A DNA stretch of 12,621 nucleotides from an uncultured Leucobacter sp. (GCA_945952575.1 CAMFIY010000047.1:1-12621), one strand, 5' to 3'; shown: positions 1 to 8,400, numbered from the stretch's first letter. Program-made: numbers and translations. Notes: generated by a model from the sequence alone, not told the origin.

Positions 1-451
1 CGAGGACACCGACCCTCGGTTCCTCGCGGAGGTCGAGAAGTACTACGCGCGTCGGGAGGTCGTGGCCGATCTTCTCACCGTGGACGATCAGATCCTCAAG
101 CTCGCGATCTACGACCTCGACGGCGGCGAGGAGCACTCCGCGCCCGCGTTCGCCGATCTCGCCCAGACCCACCGGGTCGTCGTCTCCGGTCACCACTGGG
201 TCGACATCATGAACGCGACCGTCAACAAGGGGGTGGCGCTGCGGGCGCTGCAGGATGTGCTCGGGGTGACGGCGGAGCAGACCGCCGCGTTCGGCGACTA
301 CCTCAACGACCTCGAGATGCTCGGCGCCGCGCACTGGTCGTACGCCATGGCGGACGCCCACCCCGAGGTCGCGTCCGTCGCACGGTACCGCGCGCCATCG
401 AACGCGGATGCCGGGGTTCTGACCGTCATCGAGGAGCTGATCGCACGGTGA
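1..451 (+). CDS. Cof-type HAD-family phosphatase, C-terminal part (5' end outside window)
   Basis: The reading frame is open from base 2, so the gene enters from the left; the GTG at 62 is an internal valine, not the start. The 149 visible residues hold the C-terminal half of a Cof/YbjI-like HAD hydrolase: a lysine in NKGVALRAL (fragment residue 76, HAD motif III) and the Mg2+-binding motif IV GDYLND (residues 98-103), followed by the typical MADAHPEV segment and a closing helix. The family dephosphorylates small phosphorylated metabolites such as sugar phosphates and flavin precursors in the cytoplasm; substrate cannot be read from sequence. The N-terminal DxDGT nucleophile motif and most of the cap domain lie outside the window. 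Family assignment is secure; specificity is unknown. Confidence 0.93.
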   Translation, partial: EDTDPRFLAEVEKYYARREVVADLLTVDDQILKLAIYDLDGGEEHSAPAFADLAQTHRVVVSGHHWVDIMNATVNKGVALRALQDVLGVTAEQTAAFGDYLNDLEMLGAAHWSYAMADAHPEVASVARYRAPSNADAGVLTVIEELIAR

Positions 452-703
452 TCGTCCGGCGTGGACGGGCACGCCCGGCGCCGGCACAGAGCGTCCGAAG
501 TGCCACGGGGCGGGCCGGCAGGCATGATCCGGGCGGGACGCGGCCCCCCACCGGGGGTGACCCTGCCGGGCCGCCGGGTCCGGACCCGGTCACGCGGCTC
601 TCGGGACGGGCTGGGCGCGTACCTGCCGCTCTCAGCGCCCGCGACAGGGAGTCCCGCGAGTGGGCGACGGAGGTCGGGGGCCGGACATCCCGTTGTCGGC
701 AGG
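452..703. other. GC-rich intergenic spacer with palindromes
   Basis: I see no convincing gene here; the open frames have arginine/proline/glycine-rich translations typical of GC-rich non-coding DNA. It contains a small hairpin just after the HAD gene (GGCGTG 458-463 with CACGCC 470-475), which could be a weak terminator, and a perfect 16-bp palindrome at 574-589. The latter sits inside a wider stem formed by GTGACC (557-562) and GGTCAC (588-593). Confidence 0.6.
574..589. repeat. Perfect 16-bp palindrome CCGGGTCCGGACCCGG
   Basis: The 16 bases equal their own reverse complement. They lie about 185 bases upstream of the alpha/beta hydrolase and about 120 bases after the HAD gene. As RNA a gapless palindrome makes a poor hairpin because it has no loop, so a protein-binding site or a chance product of high GC are both possible. 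No T-tract follows. Confidence 0.6.
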
Positions 704-715
704 TACGGTAGGGTC
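682..715 (+). promoter_or_regulatory. Putative promoter of the alpha/beta hydrolase, with a 10-codon leader ORF downstream
   Basis: A -10-like TACGGT lies at 704-709 and a -35-like CGGACA (four of six matches to TTGACA) at 682-687, spaced 16 bases. The -10 box ends exactly six bases before an ATG at 716, the spacing expected of a leaderless start. That ATG opens a 10-codon frame (MPVELPARGA) that stops at 746-748, just before the Shine-Dalgarno of the hydrolase. The transcript would either have a 46-nt leader or begin with a tiny leader peptide coupled to the main gene. Inferred from sequence only. Confidence 0.45.
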
Positions 716-761
716 ATGCCCGTCGAGCTCCCCGCCCGAGGGGCATGACGAGGAGGTCAGC

Positions 762-1706
762 ATGGCTCTGCGCGAACTCGAGTTCACGTCGCACAACGGC
801 ACCGACACCATCCAGGCCTGGGTGTACGAACCGGCGGTCACGCCGGTGGCGGTGGTCCAGCTCATCCACGGTCTCGGCGAGCACTCCCGCCGGTACCTGC
901 ACATGACGGCCGCGCTGGTGGATGCGGGGTTCGTCGTGGTCGCGGACGATCACGCGGGTCACGGTCGGACGGCGATGCAGTCGGGGACGTGGGGTGACGC
1001 CGGTGACGAGTCGGCGACGGTCATCGTGCAGGACGAGGTGACGCTGTACCGGAAGGCCAAGGAGCTGTTCCCCGATCTGCCGTACGTGGTGTTCGGCCAC
1101 AGCCTGGGGTCGATGATCGCGCGGGCGCTGGTGCTGCAGCCGGGTGTCGAGGTCGACGGGCTCGCGCTGGGCGGTATCGCCGTGGGCATGCGCGGTGTCG
1201 AGTCGACGCTGGATCGCGAGGCCCTGAAGGCTGCCGTGGCGGCCGACGGTTCCGCCCCCGCTGCGGATGCGTTGGTGGGCCAGCTGTTCGACGGCTTCTA
1301 CGACCGCCTCGGCCCGGACTTCGGCCCGACGGACTGGGTGGCGCGCAACGCGGACGTCGTCCGTGATCACGGCCGCGACCCCTTCAATAACTTCGGCGCC
1401 CCCTTGAGCAACCGGTTCCTGCAGGGCTTCGTCGACGTGTACGACCAGGCCAACGGCGACGACTTCTTCGACCGCCTTCCGCAGGTTCCCGTCGCGATCT
1501 TCGCGGGCGCGGAGGACCCGGTGACCAACTACGGCGAGGGTGCGCGCGAGGTCGCCCGGCGCCTGGAGGAGAAGGGCCACGACGTCGAACTCCACATCTA
1601 CCCCGACGTCCGCCACGAGGTTCACAACGAGCCCGAGACCCGCGCCGAGATGGAGAACTCCCTCATCGAGTTCGTCCACCGCGCCGCCGGGCGGGACGAC
1701 GCCTGA
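762..1706 (+). CDS. Alpha/beta hydrolase, monoacylglycerol lipase-like (serine aminopeptidase S33 fold)
   Basis: This is a 314-residue cytoplasmic hydrolase with no signal peptide. The ATG at 762 was chosen because AGGAGGT at 751-757 sits five bases before it; upstream in-frame starts lack such a site. The oxyanion-hole HGLGEHS motif is at residues 36-42, the nucleophile elbow GHSLGS at 112-117 with Ser114, the acid Asp252 in GAEDPV, and the catalytic His285 in VRHEVHNE, so the triad is complete. The closest family pattern is the lysophospholipase/monoacylglycerol lipase group (PldB/YtpA, Hydrolase_4), which cleaves carboxylic esters of lipids. The gene is monocistronic: it has its own promoter and a strong terminator at 1746-1789. 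Fold and catalytic residues are certain; the natural substrate is not. Confidence 0.93.
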   Translation: MALRELEFTSHNGTDTIQAWVYEPAVTPVAVVQLIHGLGEHSRRYLHMTAALVDAGFVVVADDHAGHGRTAMQSGTWGDAGDESATVIVQDEVTLYRKAKELFPDLPYVVFGHSLGSMIARALVLQPGVEVDGLALGGIAVGMRGVESTLDREALKAAVAADGSAPAADALVGQLFDGFYDRLGPDFGPTDWVARNADVVRDHGRDPFNNFGAPLSNRFLQGFVDVYDQANGDDFFDRLPQVPVAIFAGAEDPVTNYGEGAREVARRLEEKGHDVELHIYPDVRHEVHNEPETRAEMENSLIEFVHRAAGRDDA

Positions 1707-1745
1707 CCCCCGAGGCGCACCCGGCCGCTCGCGCCCAAGCACCGT

Positions 1746-1789
1746 GACGGGGCCCTGCCGTGAGGATCGTCTCTCGGCAGGGCCCCGTC
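1746..1789 (+). terminator. Strong 15-bp stem-loop terminator after the hydrolase
   Basis: The arms GACGGGGCCCTGCCG (1746-1760) and CGGCAGGGCCCCGTC (1775-1789) are perfectly complementary over 15 bp, with a 14-nt loop. The stem starts 40 bases after the hydrolase stop. There is no U-tract, which is common for high-GC actinobacterial terminators. Its symmetry would also stop transcription from the right. Confidence 0.85.
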
Positions 1790-1828
1790 GGTGATGTGAG
1801 GTCTCAGGCCATGACGGGACGCACGCGT

Positions 1829-1943
1829 CGCCCAGCGAGGGGCTCGTCCATGGTGACCTCGCGAAGCGGAGGATGTCGCCGGTGGCGCAGCGAGGGCGAG
1901 TGGCCTGGCCACGGGTGACCTCGCCGAAGTGAAGGCGAGGATG
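1829..1943 (+). repeat. Imperfect direct duplication of about 50-60 bp in non-coding DNA
   Basis: Two diverged copies follow each other: about 1829-1874 and about 1884-1943. Shared blocks in the same order are CAGCGAGGG(G), then GGTGACCTCGC with GAAG, then GCGAGGATG/GCGGAGGATG. Copy two carries small insertions. The second copy abuts the transposase remnant. Origin is unknown; it could be decayed insertion-sequence DNA. Confidence 0.5.
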
Positions 1944-2098
1944 CCGAGAGCAGGCTCCGCGACGAGTGCCTGGACATCAACAGCTTCTACTCGCTGCTCT
2001 ACGCCCAGGTCGTGATCGGCGACTGGAAGACCGAATACAACCACGACCGCCGGCCTCCCATCGCGGAGCCGCGGCGCAGCCGGCGGGAGCGGTTCTGA
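1943..2098 (+). pseudogene. IS3-family transposase (OrfB) C-terminal remnant
   Basis: Reading from 1943 to the stop at 2096-2098, the frame contains RLRDECLDINSFYSLL followed by QVVIGDWKTEYNHDRR. This is the highly recognisable C-terminal part of the DDE integrase of IS3-family elements (ESFNxRLRDECLN...DWKxxYNxxRxH). There is no start, no upstream catalytic core, and the usual residues between AES and RLRDECL are missing, which suggests a small internal deletion. After YNHDRR the sequence diverges from the family, losing the HSALGYxTP motif. No terminal inverted repeats were found. This is a dead fragment, evidence of past transposition next to the lac cassette. Confidence 0.85.
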
Positions 2099-2131
2099 TC
2101 GACCCGCTGACACGCGCCGGTAAGGTCACGA

Positions 2132-2175
2132 TTGCGTAACAGGACTTGCCTGACGCAAAATGTTTACGTGATCAT
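2132..2175 (+). promoter_or_regulatory. Putative promoter of the lac operon
   Basis: Two overlapping candidates exist: TTGCGT (2132-2137) with CAAAAT (2156-2161) at 18-bp spacing, or TTGCCT (2146-2151) with GATCAT (2170-2175) at 18-bp spacing. Either -10 region falls inside the operator palindrome, so a bound repressor would block polymerase. The surrounding 30 bases are markedly AT-rich against the window's background. The exact start site cannot be decided by eye. Confidence 0.5.
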
Positions 2176-2178
2176 TTT
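2157..2178. promoter_or_regulatory. LacI-family operator, 22-bp imperfect palindrome
   Basis: The core TGTTTACGTGATCA (2161-2174) fits the LacI/GalR operator plan of TG and CA arms around a central CG. It is flanked symmetrically by AAAA and TTTT, making 18 of 22 positions palindromic. It lies 84 bases upstream of the binding-protein gene and over its likely promoter. The only LacI-family gene in the window is at the far end of the same operon, so it is the natural candidate to bind here. Binding is inferred, not shown. Confidence 0.75.
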
Positions 2179-2189
2179 GGCAATTGCCA
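2178..2189. promoter_or_regulatory. Second palindrome TGGCAATTGCCA next to the operator
   Basis: This is a perfect 12-bp palindrome sharing one base with the end of the LacI-type operator and lying near the expected transcription start. It is AT-centred and so does not resemble a LacI site. It might bind another regulator or form a short 5'-UTR structure. Confidence 0.4.
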
Positions 2190-2262
2190 GTGACGTGGAC
2201 GTCGTGGCAGGGCCGAGGAGTAGTTCCGTGGCCACCTGAATCCCCCGAGAGGACATGCTTCG

Positions 2263-3558
2263 ATGAAGCGCATGACAAAGGTTGCGGCGATGGCCGCCGC
2301 GGCGATCCTTCCCCTGTTCGCGCTGACCGCATGCGGCAGCGGTGGCGACGCCGAGGGCTCCGGCCACGGCAACACCCTGACCGTCTGGGCCTGGGACCCC
2401 TCCTTCAACATCTATGCGATGAAGGAGGCCGAGAAGGTCTACCAGAAGGACCACCCCGACTTCGAGCTGAAGATCGTGGAGACGCCCTGGGACGACCTGC
2501 AGGCCAAGCTCACCACCATCGCCCAGTCGAAGCAGTTCGACGAGCTGCCCGACATCTTCCTCATGCAGAACAGCGCATTCCAGAAGAACGTCATCAACTA
2601 TCCCGACGTGTTCGGCGACTACGCCGACGCCGACATCAACTTCTCGGAGTTCCCCCAGAGCGTCACCGCCTACTCCACGATCGACAACGTCCACTACGGT
2701 GTGCCCTTCGACTCGGGCACCGCGGTCTCGGCCCTGCGCACCGACGTGCTGGAGCAGGCCGGATACACCATCGACGACTTCACCAGCACGACCTGGGACG
2801 ACTTCATCACGAAGGGCAAGGACGTGCTGGCCAAGACCGGCAAGCCGCTGCTCTCCGGCATCGCCGGCTCGTCCGACCTGCTGTCGATCATCCTGCAGTC
2901 CGCCGGGGGCAGCCTGTTCGACAAGGACGGTCAGCCCACGATCGCCGGCAACGATGTGCTGATCCACGCCATCAAGGTGTACACCGAGCTGGTCAAGTCC
3001 GGCGTGTTCGTCGAGGTCAACTCGTGGGACGAGTACATCAGCAGCTTCGTCAACGGCTCTGTCGCCGGCACCATCAACGGCATCTGGATCGCCGGGTCGA
3101 TCCAGACCGCTAAGGACCAGGCGGGGAAGTGGGCCGTCACCGACCTGCCGAAGCTCGACGGCGTGCCCAACGCCACGAACTACTCGGCCAACGGCGGTTC
3201 GTCCTGGGCGATCAGCTCCACCGGCGACGCGACGCTCGCCGCCGACTTCCTGGCATCCACCTTCGCGGGATCGACCGACTTCTACGACACGATCCTGCCG
3301 AAGGCCGGCGCGGTCGCGAACTGGATCCCCGCCGGCAAGAGCAGCGTGTACGCCGAGCCGAGCGCGTTCTTCAGCGGGCAGCCGATCTTCCAGAAGGTCG
3401 TCGAGTTCGGCGCCAAGGTGCCCAGCAGCAACACCGGCGTCTACTTCTTCGAAGGTCGTGACGCGGTCAGCGCGGCGATGACCAAGATCATCGCCGGCAC
3501 CAGCATCGAGGATGCGCTCGACGAGGCCCAGGCCAACGTCAAGTTCGCGATGAACTGA
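2263..3558 (+). CDS. ABC sugar-binding lipoprotein (family 1 solute-binding protein), probably for beta-galactosides
   Basis: This 431-residue extracellular receptor captures the sugar and hands it to the two permeases encoded next. The N-terminus has a lipoprotein signal: positive MKRMTK, a hydrophobic stretch, and the lipobox LTAC with the lipidated Cys24. The mature protein begins with LTVWAWDPS and has the SBP_bac_1 layout (COG1653) with PWDDLQAKL, the GVPFDSGT strand/hinge region and a late NGGSSWAIS segment. The ATG at 2263 was chosen for GAGAGGA at 2247-2253, nine bases upstream; the ATG at 2272 is an alternative and would still leave a usable signal. It is first in the operon, directly downstream of the operator. 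Specificity for lactose-like sugars is inferred from the linked beta-galactosidase. Confidence 0.93.
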   Translation: MKRMTKVAAMAAAAILPLFALTACGSGGDAEGSGHGNTLTVWAWDPSFNIYAMKEAEKVYQKDHPDFELKIVETPWDDLQAKLTTIAQSKQFDELPDIFLMQNSAFQKNVINYPDVFGDYADADINFSEFPQSVTAYSTIDNVHYGVPFDSGTAVSALRTDVLEQAGYTIDDFTSTTWDDFITKGKDVLAKTGKPLLSGIAGSSDLLSIILQSAGGSLFDKDGQPTIAGNDVLIHAIKVYTELVKSGVFVEVNSWDEYISSFVNGSVAGTINGIWIAGSIQTAKDQAGKWAVTDLPKLDGVPNATNYSANGGSSWAISSTGDATLAADFLASTFAGSTDFYDTILPKAGAVANWIPAGKSSVYAEPSAFFSGQPIFQKVVEFGAKVPSSNTGVYFFEGRDAVSAAMTKIIAGTSIEDALDEAQANVKFAMN

Positions 3559-3566
3559 CCCTCTCC

Positions 3567-3597
3567 GCTCGGGCGGGGCACGACGCCCCGCCCGAGC
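3567..3597 (+). terminator. Intra-operon 13-bp stem-loop after the binding-protein gene
   Basis: GCTCGGGCGGGGC (3567-3579) pairs perfectly with GCCCCGCCCGAGC (3585-3597) around a 5-nt loop. It starts eight bases after the stop of the binding-protein gene and 36 bases before the first permease. No U-tract follows. Such structures commonly act as partial terminators or 3'-end stabilisers, so that the binding protein is made in excess over the membrane components. Confidence 0.8.
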
Positions 3598-3633
3598 GTC
3601 CTGTTCCGAAGCAATGGAAAGCGAGTACGCATC

Positions 3634-4602
3634 GTGGCGACCCAGGCAATCGTGACCCCCGACGGCTCCCGCCGGCGGGGGCGGAGCACCCCTCCGCCGG
3701 ACTTCACCCCGCGCGGACCGTGGCTGAACACCGCACGGCGACGCAACCTCACCGGGTGGGGGTTCCTTCTGCCGGCAGCCCTCCTGATCACGCTGCTGAG
3801 CTTCGTGCCGATGATCCAGGCATTCGTCCTCTCGTTGCAGACCGGCCGGGGATCACGGCTGAACTGGGCGGAGCCGCTGTGGTCGAACTTCGCCCGGCTG
3901 CTCGACGACGACATCTTCAAGCTCACCATGTTCAACACGGTGTTCTACCTGGTGGTCCAGGTTCCGATCATGCTGATCCTGGCGATGGTGCTGGCCAACC
4001 TGCTGAACGACCCGAAGCTGAAGGGCAAGGCCCTCTGGCGCACGATGATCTTCCTGCCGTGCGCCGTCTCGCTGGTCTCGTACTCGCTGGTTTTCCGCAC
4101 CATGTTCGCCACGGACGGACTGGTCAACGACGCCCTCATGGCGGTCGGCCTCATGCACGACCCGCTCAACTGGCTCGGCGAGCCGTGGACCGCGCGGTTC
4201 GTGATCATCATCGGCCTGCTGTGGCGGTGGACCGGCTACAACATGATCTTCTTCCTGGCGGCGCTGCAGAACGTCGACCACTCCACCCTCGAGGCCGCGC
4301 GAATCGACGGCGCCGGTGCGTTCAAGACGTTCTGGTTCGTGACCGTGCCGCAGCTGCGGCCGATGATCGTGCTCACCACGATCATGTCGATCAACGGCAC
4401 GCTGCAGCTGTTCGACGAGTCCTGGGCGCTCACCAAGGGCGGGCCGTCATACAACTCGATGTCGATGTCGCACTACCTCTACGAGCTCGCATTCCTGAAG
4501 AACCCCAACGTCGGCTACGCCTCCGCGATCTCGTACGTGATCCTGATCATGGTCGCGGTGCTGGCTCTCATCCAGATGAAGGTGGGTGACAAGCGTGACT
4601 AG
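3634..4602 (+). CDS. ABC sugar transporter permease, MalF type
   Basis: This is a 322-residue inner-membrane subunit forming half of the sugar channel. After a polar, proline/arginine-rich N-terminus (residues 1-40), six membrane segments are visible at about 43-68, 98-124, 136-157, 188-212, 243-262 and 296-315. The ATPase-docking EAA loop begins at Glu220 (EAARIDGAGAFKTFW) and ends at Pro239. GTG at 3634 is taken as start, with the weak site GGAAAG at 3616-3621; no better in-frame start is evident. It follows the hairpin after the binding-protein gene and overlaps the next permease, so the two are translationally coupled. It belongs to the carbohydrate uptake CUT1 group (COG1175), which usually moves di- and oligosaccharides. 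Confidence 0.93.
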   Translation: MATQAIVTPDGSRRRGRSTPPPDFTPRGPWLNTARRRNLTGWGFLLPAALLITLLSFVPMIQAFVLSLQTGRGSRLNWAEPLWSNFARLLDDDIFKLTMFNTVFYLVVQVPIMLILAMVLANLLNDPKLKGKALWRTMIFLPCAVSLVSYSLVFRTMFATDGLVNDALMAVGLMHDPLNWLGEPWTARFVIIIGLLWRWTGYNMIFFLAALQNVDHSTLEAARIDGAGAFKTFWFVTVPQLRPMIVLTTIMSINGTLQLFDESWALTKGGPSYNSMSMSHYLYELAFLKNPNVGYASAISYVILIMVAVLALIQMKVGDKRD

Positions 4603-5413
4603 TCGACGCTTTCCCTGGCGACGCGTGCCCGGCTACGCGTTCCTGACCGTGTTCGCCCTGTTCTCGGTTTTCCCGCTGTATTTCATGCTGGTCTCATCGA
4701 CCAACTCGACCCGAGAGGTCCTCGAATCCCGACTGACCCCGGGCGGCCACTTCATCGACAATCTGGTGGCGCTGACCACGCAGCAGGATCTCGGCGCCGC
4801 CATGATCAGCTCGTCCCTCATCGCCATCGGCACGACGGTGCTGTCGCTGATCGTCTGCTCGATCGCGGGCTACGGCTTCGAGATCTACCACTCCCGCGGC
4901 AAGGACGTCGTGATGGCGATCCTCATGCTGGCGATGATGATCCCGTTCGCGGCCATCATGATCCCGCTGTTCCGCATCTTCGCGCAGTTCGACATGGTCA
5001 ACTCGCTGTTCGCGGTGATCATCCCCTCGATCGCCACGCCACTGCTGATCCTGCTGTTCCGGCAGGCGTCGCGCTCGTTCCCGTATGAGGTCATCGAGGC
5101 CGCCCGGATCGACGGGCTGAAGGAGCTCTCCATCTTCGCGCGCATCTACGTGCCGACGATGAAGTCCACTTTCGCCGCCGCGGCCGTCATCACCTTCATG
5201 GCCTCGTGGAACAACTTCCTCTGGCCGCGTGTGATCCTGCTCGACAACGCGGTGCAGACGATGCCCATGCTCATCGCCAACCTCACGGCCGGATACGTCA
5301 CCGACTACGGCGTGCTCATGCTCGCCGTGCTGCTGACATCCCTCCCGACCATCCTCATCTTCCTCATCCTGCAGCGCGCCTTCGCACAGGGCATCACCGG
5401 AGCCATCAAGTGA
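4595..5413 (+). CDS. ABC sugar transporter permease, MalG type
   Basis: This is a 272-residue partner of the preceding permease (COG0395, CUT1 group). Six membrane segments lie at about 12-34, 68-92, 104-126, 135-157, 190-210 and 238-262, and the EAA loop runs from Glu168 (EAARIDGLKELSIFARIY) to Pro187. I chose the GTG at 4595 because AAGGTGGG (4579-4586) is eight bases upstream; the GTG at 4586 is in frame but would overlap that site, and would add three residues. The gene overlaps the previous one by 8 bases and the beta-galactosidase by 4, a tight coupled arrangement. No ATP-binding subunit is encoded nearby. Confidence 0.93.
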   Translation: MTSRRFPWRRVPGYAFLTVFALFSVFPLYFMLVSSTNSTREVLESRLTPGGHFIDNLVALTTQQDLGAAMISSSLIAIGTTVLSLIVCSIAGYGFEIYHSRGKDVVMAILMLAMMIPFAAIMIPLFRIFAQFDMVNSLFAVIIPSIATPLLILLFRQASRSFPYEVIEAARIDGLKELSIFARIYVPTMKSTFAAAAVITFMASWNNFLWPRVILLDNAVQTMPMLIANLTAGYVTDYGVLMLAVLLTSLPTILIFLILQRAFAQGITGAIK

Positions 5414-8400
5414 CATTCGATCCCGTCTTCGCCATCGAGCGCATCGCCGACCCGACCTTCGTCTCGGAGAACCGCCGCCCGGCGCACTCGGACCACCGCT
5501 GGTTCGCCGACCTCGACGAGGCGCGATCGGGGGTCAGCGCGTTCGAGCAGTCGCTGAACGGCTTGTGGAAGTTCTTCTGCGCCCGCAACCAGGGGCAGGT
5601 GCTGCCCGACTTCGCCGATCCGTCGCGGGATGTGTCGGGGTGGGACGACATCCGCGTGCCTTCGCACCTGCAGCTGGAGGGCTACGACCGACCGCAGTAC
5701 GTCAACGTCGGCTACGCATGGGACGGCCAGGAGGACATCGAGCCGGGGCAGGTCCCCGAGCGCGACAACCCGATCGGATGCTATGTGCGCACCTTCGCGC
5801 TCGATTGTCCGCTCGCCGAGGGCGAGCGGCTCAGCGTCACCTTCCACGGCGCGGAGAGCGCGATCGCGCTGTGGGTGAACGGCCGCTACATCGGCTACAG
5901 CACCGACAGCTTCACCCCCGCCGAGTTCGATCTCACCGACGCGCTGGTCGAGGGCGAGAACCGCATCGCCGCGCAGGTGTTCAGCTACAGCGCCGGCTCG
6001 TGGCTCGAGGACCAGGACTTCTTCCGGTTCTCGGGCATCTTCCGCGACGTCACCCTGTACCGGCGCCCCGGGGTGCACGCCGAGGACATCCGCGTGACCA
6101 CCGCGGTCGCCGATGACCTGGCATCCGCCGAGGTCCGCCTGCAGGTCGCGCTGGAAGGCGCGGCGGGGACGATCGCCGCCCGCCTCGACGGCGTCGGCGA
6201 ACTCGCGCAGGGCGCCGACGGCGCGTTCACGGTGCGGTTCGACGACCCGCGGCTGTGGAGCCCCGAGCATCCGCACCTCTACGACCTCGTCGTCGAGGTG
6301 CGCGACGCCGACGGGCGGCTCACCGAGGTGGTTCCGCAGCGCATCGGCATCCGGCGCTTCGCCATCGAGGACGGCGTGCTCCGTCTCAACGGCGACCGGG
6401 TCGTCTTCAACGGCATCAACCGTCACGAGTTCGGCCTGAACGGGCGGGTCCCGTCGCGAGAGCTCACCGAGTCCGACATCCGGATGCTGAAGGCGCACAA
6501 CGTCAACGCCGTGCGCACCAGCCACTACCCGAACGACTCGGCGTTCTACGCGCTCGCCGACGAATACGGCCTGATGGTCATCGACGAGATGAACCTCGAG
6601 ACGCACGCCCGGTGGAGCCGCATCCGCCTGCACGGCGAATCGCTCGACACCGCCCTGCCCGGCGACCACGACGAATGGCGCCCGGCGGCGCTGGATCGTG
6701 CCCGCAGTATGCTCGAGCGCGACAAGAACCACGCCAGCGTGGTGATCTGGTCCTGCGGCAACGAGTCCTTCGGCGGCACGGTGCTGCGCGATGTGGCCGA
6801 CTGGTTCCGGTCGGTCGACGATCGCCCGGTGCACTACGAGGGCGTGCACTGGGACCCGAGGTACCCCGAGACGACCGACATCGCGAGCCAGATGTACACC
6901 CCCGCCGCGGCGGTGGAGGACTATCTGCGCACCAACCGCGACAAGCCGTTCATCGTGTGCGAGTACGCGCACGCGATGGGCAACTCCTTCGGCGGGGTCG
7001 GCGAGTACATCGAGCTCGCGTATCGTGACGAGCTGTTCCAGGGCGGCTTCATCTGGGACTTCGCCGATCAGGCGATCCTGATGCACGATCGCTACGGCCG
7101 CGAGTACTTCGGCTACGGCGGCGACAACGGCGAGGCGCCGCACGATCAGGACTTCAGCGGCAACGGCATCTTCTTCGCCGACCACACCCCCTCGCCGATG
7201 GCACAGGAGATGAAGCGGCTGTACCAGGGCTTCGTCGTCGACGTGTCGGAGTCGTCGTTCGCGCTGACGAACCGGCTGATGTCGACCTCGTCGGCCGAAT
7301 ACGAGACGCGCGTCTCGATCTCCCGGGAGGGCCGCATCCTGACCGCCGACGTCGTCGACACGGACGTCGCGCCGGGCGGGTCGGCGGTGTACCCGCTGCC
7401 GGTCGCGATTCCCGCGGCGGCGGGCGAGTACGCGATCGTCGTCTCGCTGCACCTGCGGACCGAGACGGCGTGGGCACCCGCCGGGCACGAGGTCGCCTTC
7501 GGCGAGCACGTGCTCAGGGTCGGCGAGCCGGCCGCAGGCGCGACGGCACCGGCCGCGCAGGTCGCGGCGCCCGCGCCGCGCCTGGTCGAGGGCACGCTGA
7601 GCATCGGCGTGCACGGGCCCGGCTTCCACGTGACGTTCTCGCGGATCTTCAACGGGCTGACCTCGTACCGCTTCGGCGAGACGCGCACGGGCGGCCGCGA
7701 GCTGCTCTCGGGCGCGGTCACCCCGAACTTCTGGCATGCGCCGACCGCGAACGAGCGGGGCTGGGGCGGCCCGTTCGAAGAGGGGCAGTGGCTGCTCGCC
7801 AGCCGTTACGGCCGCGCCAGCGGGTTTCACGAGCCGGCCGACATCTCGGTCGAGCAGGTCGACGGCGGGGTGCGCATCGGCTACCGCTACGAGCTGCCGA
7901 CGACGCCCGTGACGCACTGCGATCTCAGTTATCTCGTCGACGGCGCGGGCCGGGTGGAGGTCACCCAGCGGATGCACGTGCCCGAGGGTCTGCCGCAGAT
8001 GCCCGAGTTCGCCACGATGCTGGCGATGCCCGCGGATTACGACCGGGTGCGCTGGTACGGCGACGGTCCCGAGGAGTGCTACGTGGACCGGCGGGAGGGT
8101 GCCCGGCTGGGCGTCTACGACCGTCACGTCCCCGACATGCTCACCCCGTACATCCGTCCGCAGGAGGCCGGCAACCGCACCGGCGTGCGCTGGGCGGAGA
8201 TCACGGATGCCCGGGGCGCGGGTCTGCGCTTCGAGGGAGACCCGATCATGGAGTTCTCGGCGCTGAGCTGGACGCCGGCCGAGATCGAGAGCGCACTGCA
8301 TCCGCACGAGCTGCCGCCGATCCACCGCACGATCGTGCGCCCGGCGCTGATGCGCCGGGGGGTGGCGGGAGACGACTCCTGGGGTTCGCGTCCGCTCGAC

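Noticed and set aside
1622..2113. Minus-strand 163-residue frame over the hydrolase end, terminator and transposase tail
   Set aside because: It crosses a strong terminator and a recognisable plus-strand transposase remnant, and its translation has no domain features.
2164..2967. Minus-strand 267-residue frame opposite the binding-protein gene
   Set aside because: Val/Gly/Asp/Arg-rich shadow of a clear plus-strand lipoprotein gene.
5206..5409. N-terminal extension of beta-galactosidase upstream of 5410
   Set aside because: This stretch is the 3' end of the second permease in another frame; LacZ homology begins right after the GTG at 5410, which has the typical GTGA stop-start overlap.
5305..8325. 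A 1006-residue open frame antisense to lacZ
   Set aside because: High GC third positions keep the opposite frame free of stops; its translation is Arg/Val/Asp/His-rich without domains, while the plus strand encodes a complete GH2 enzyme.
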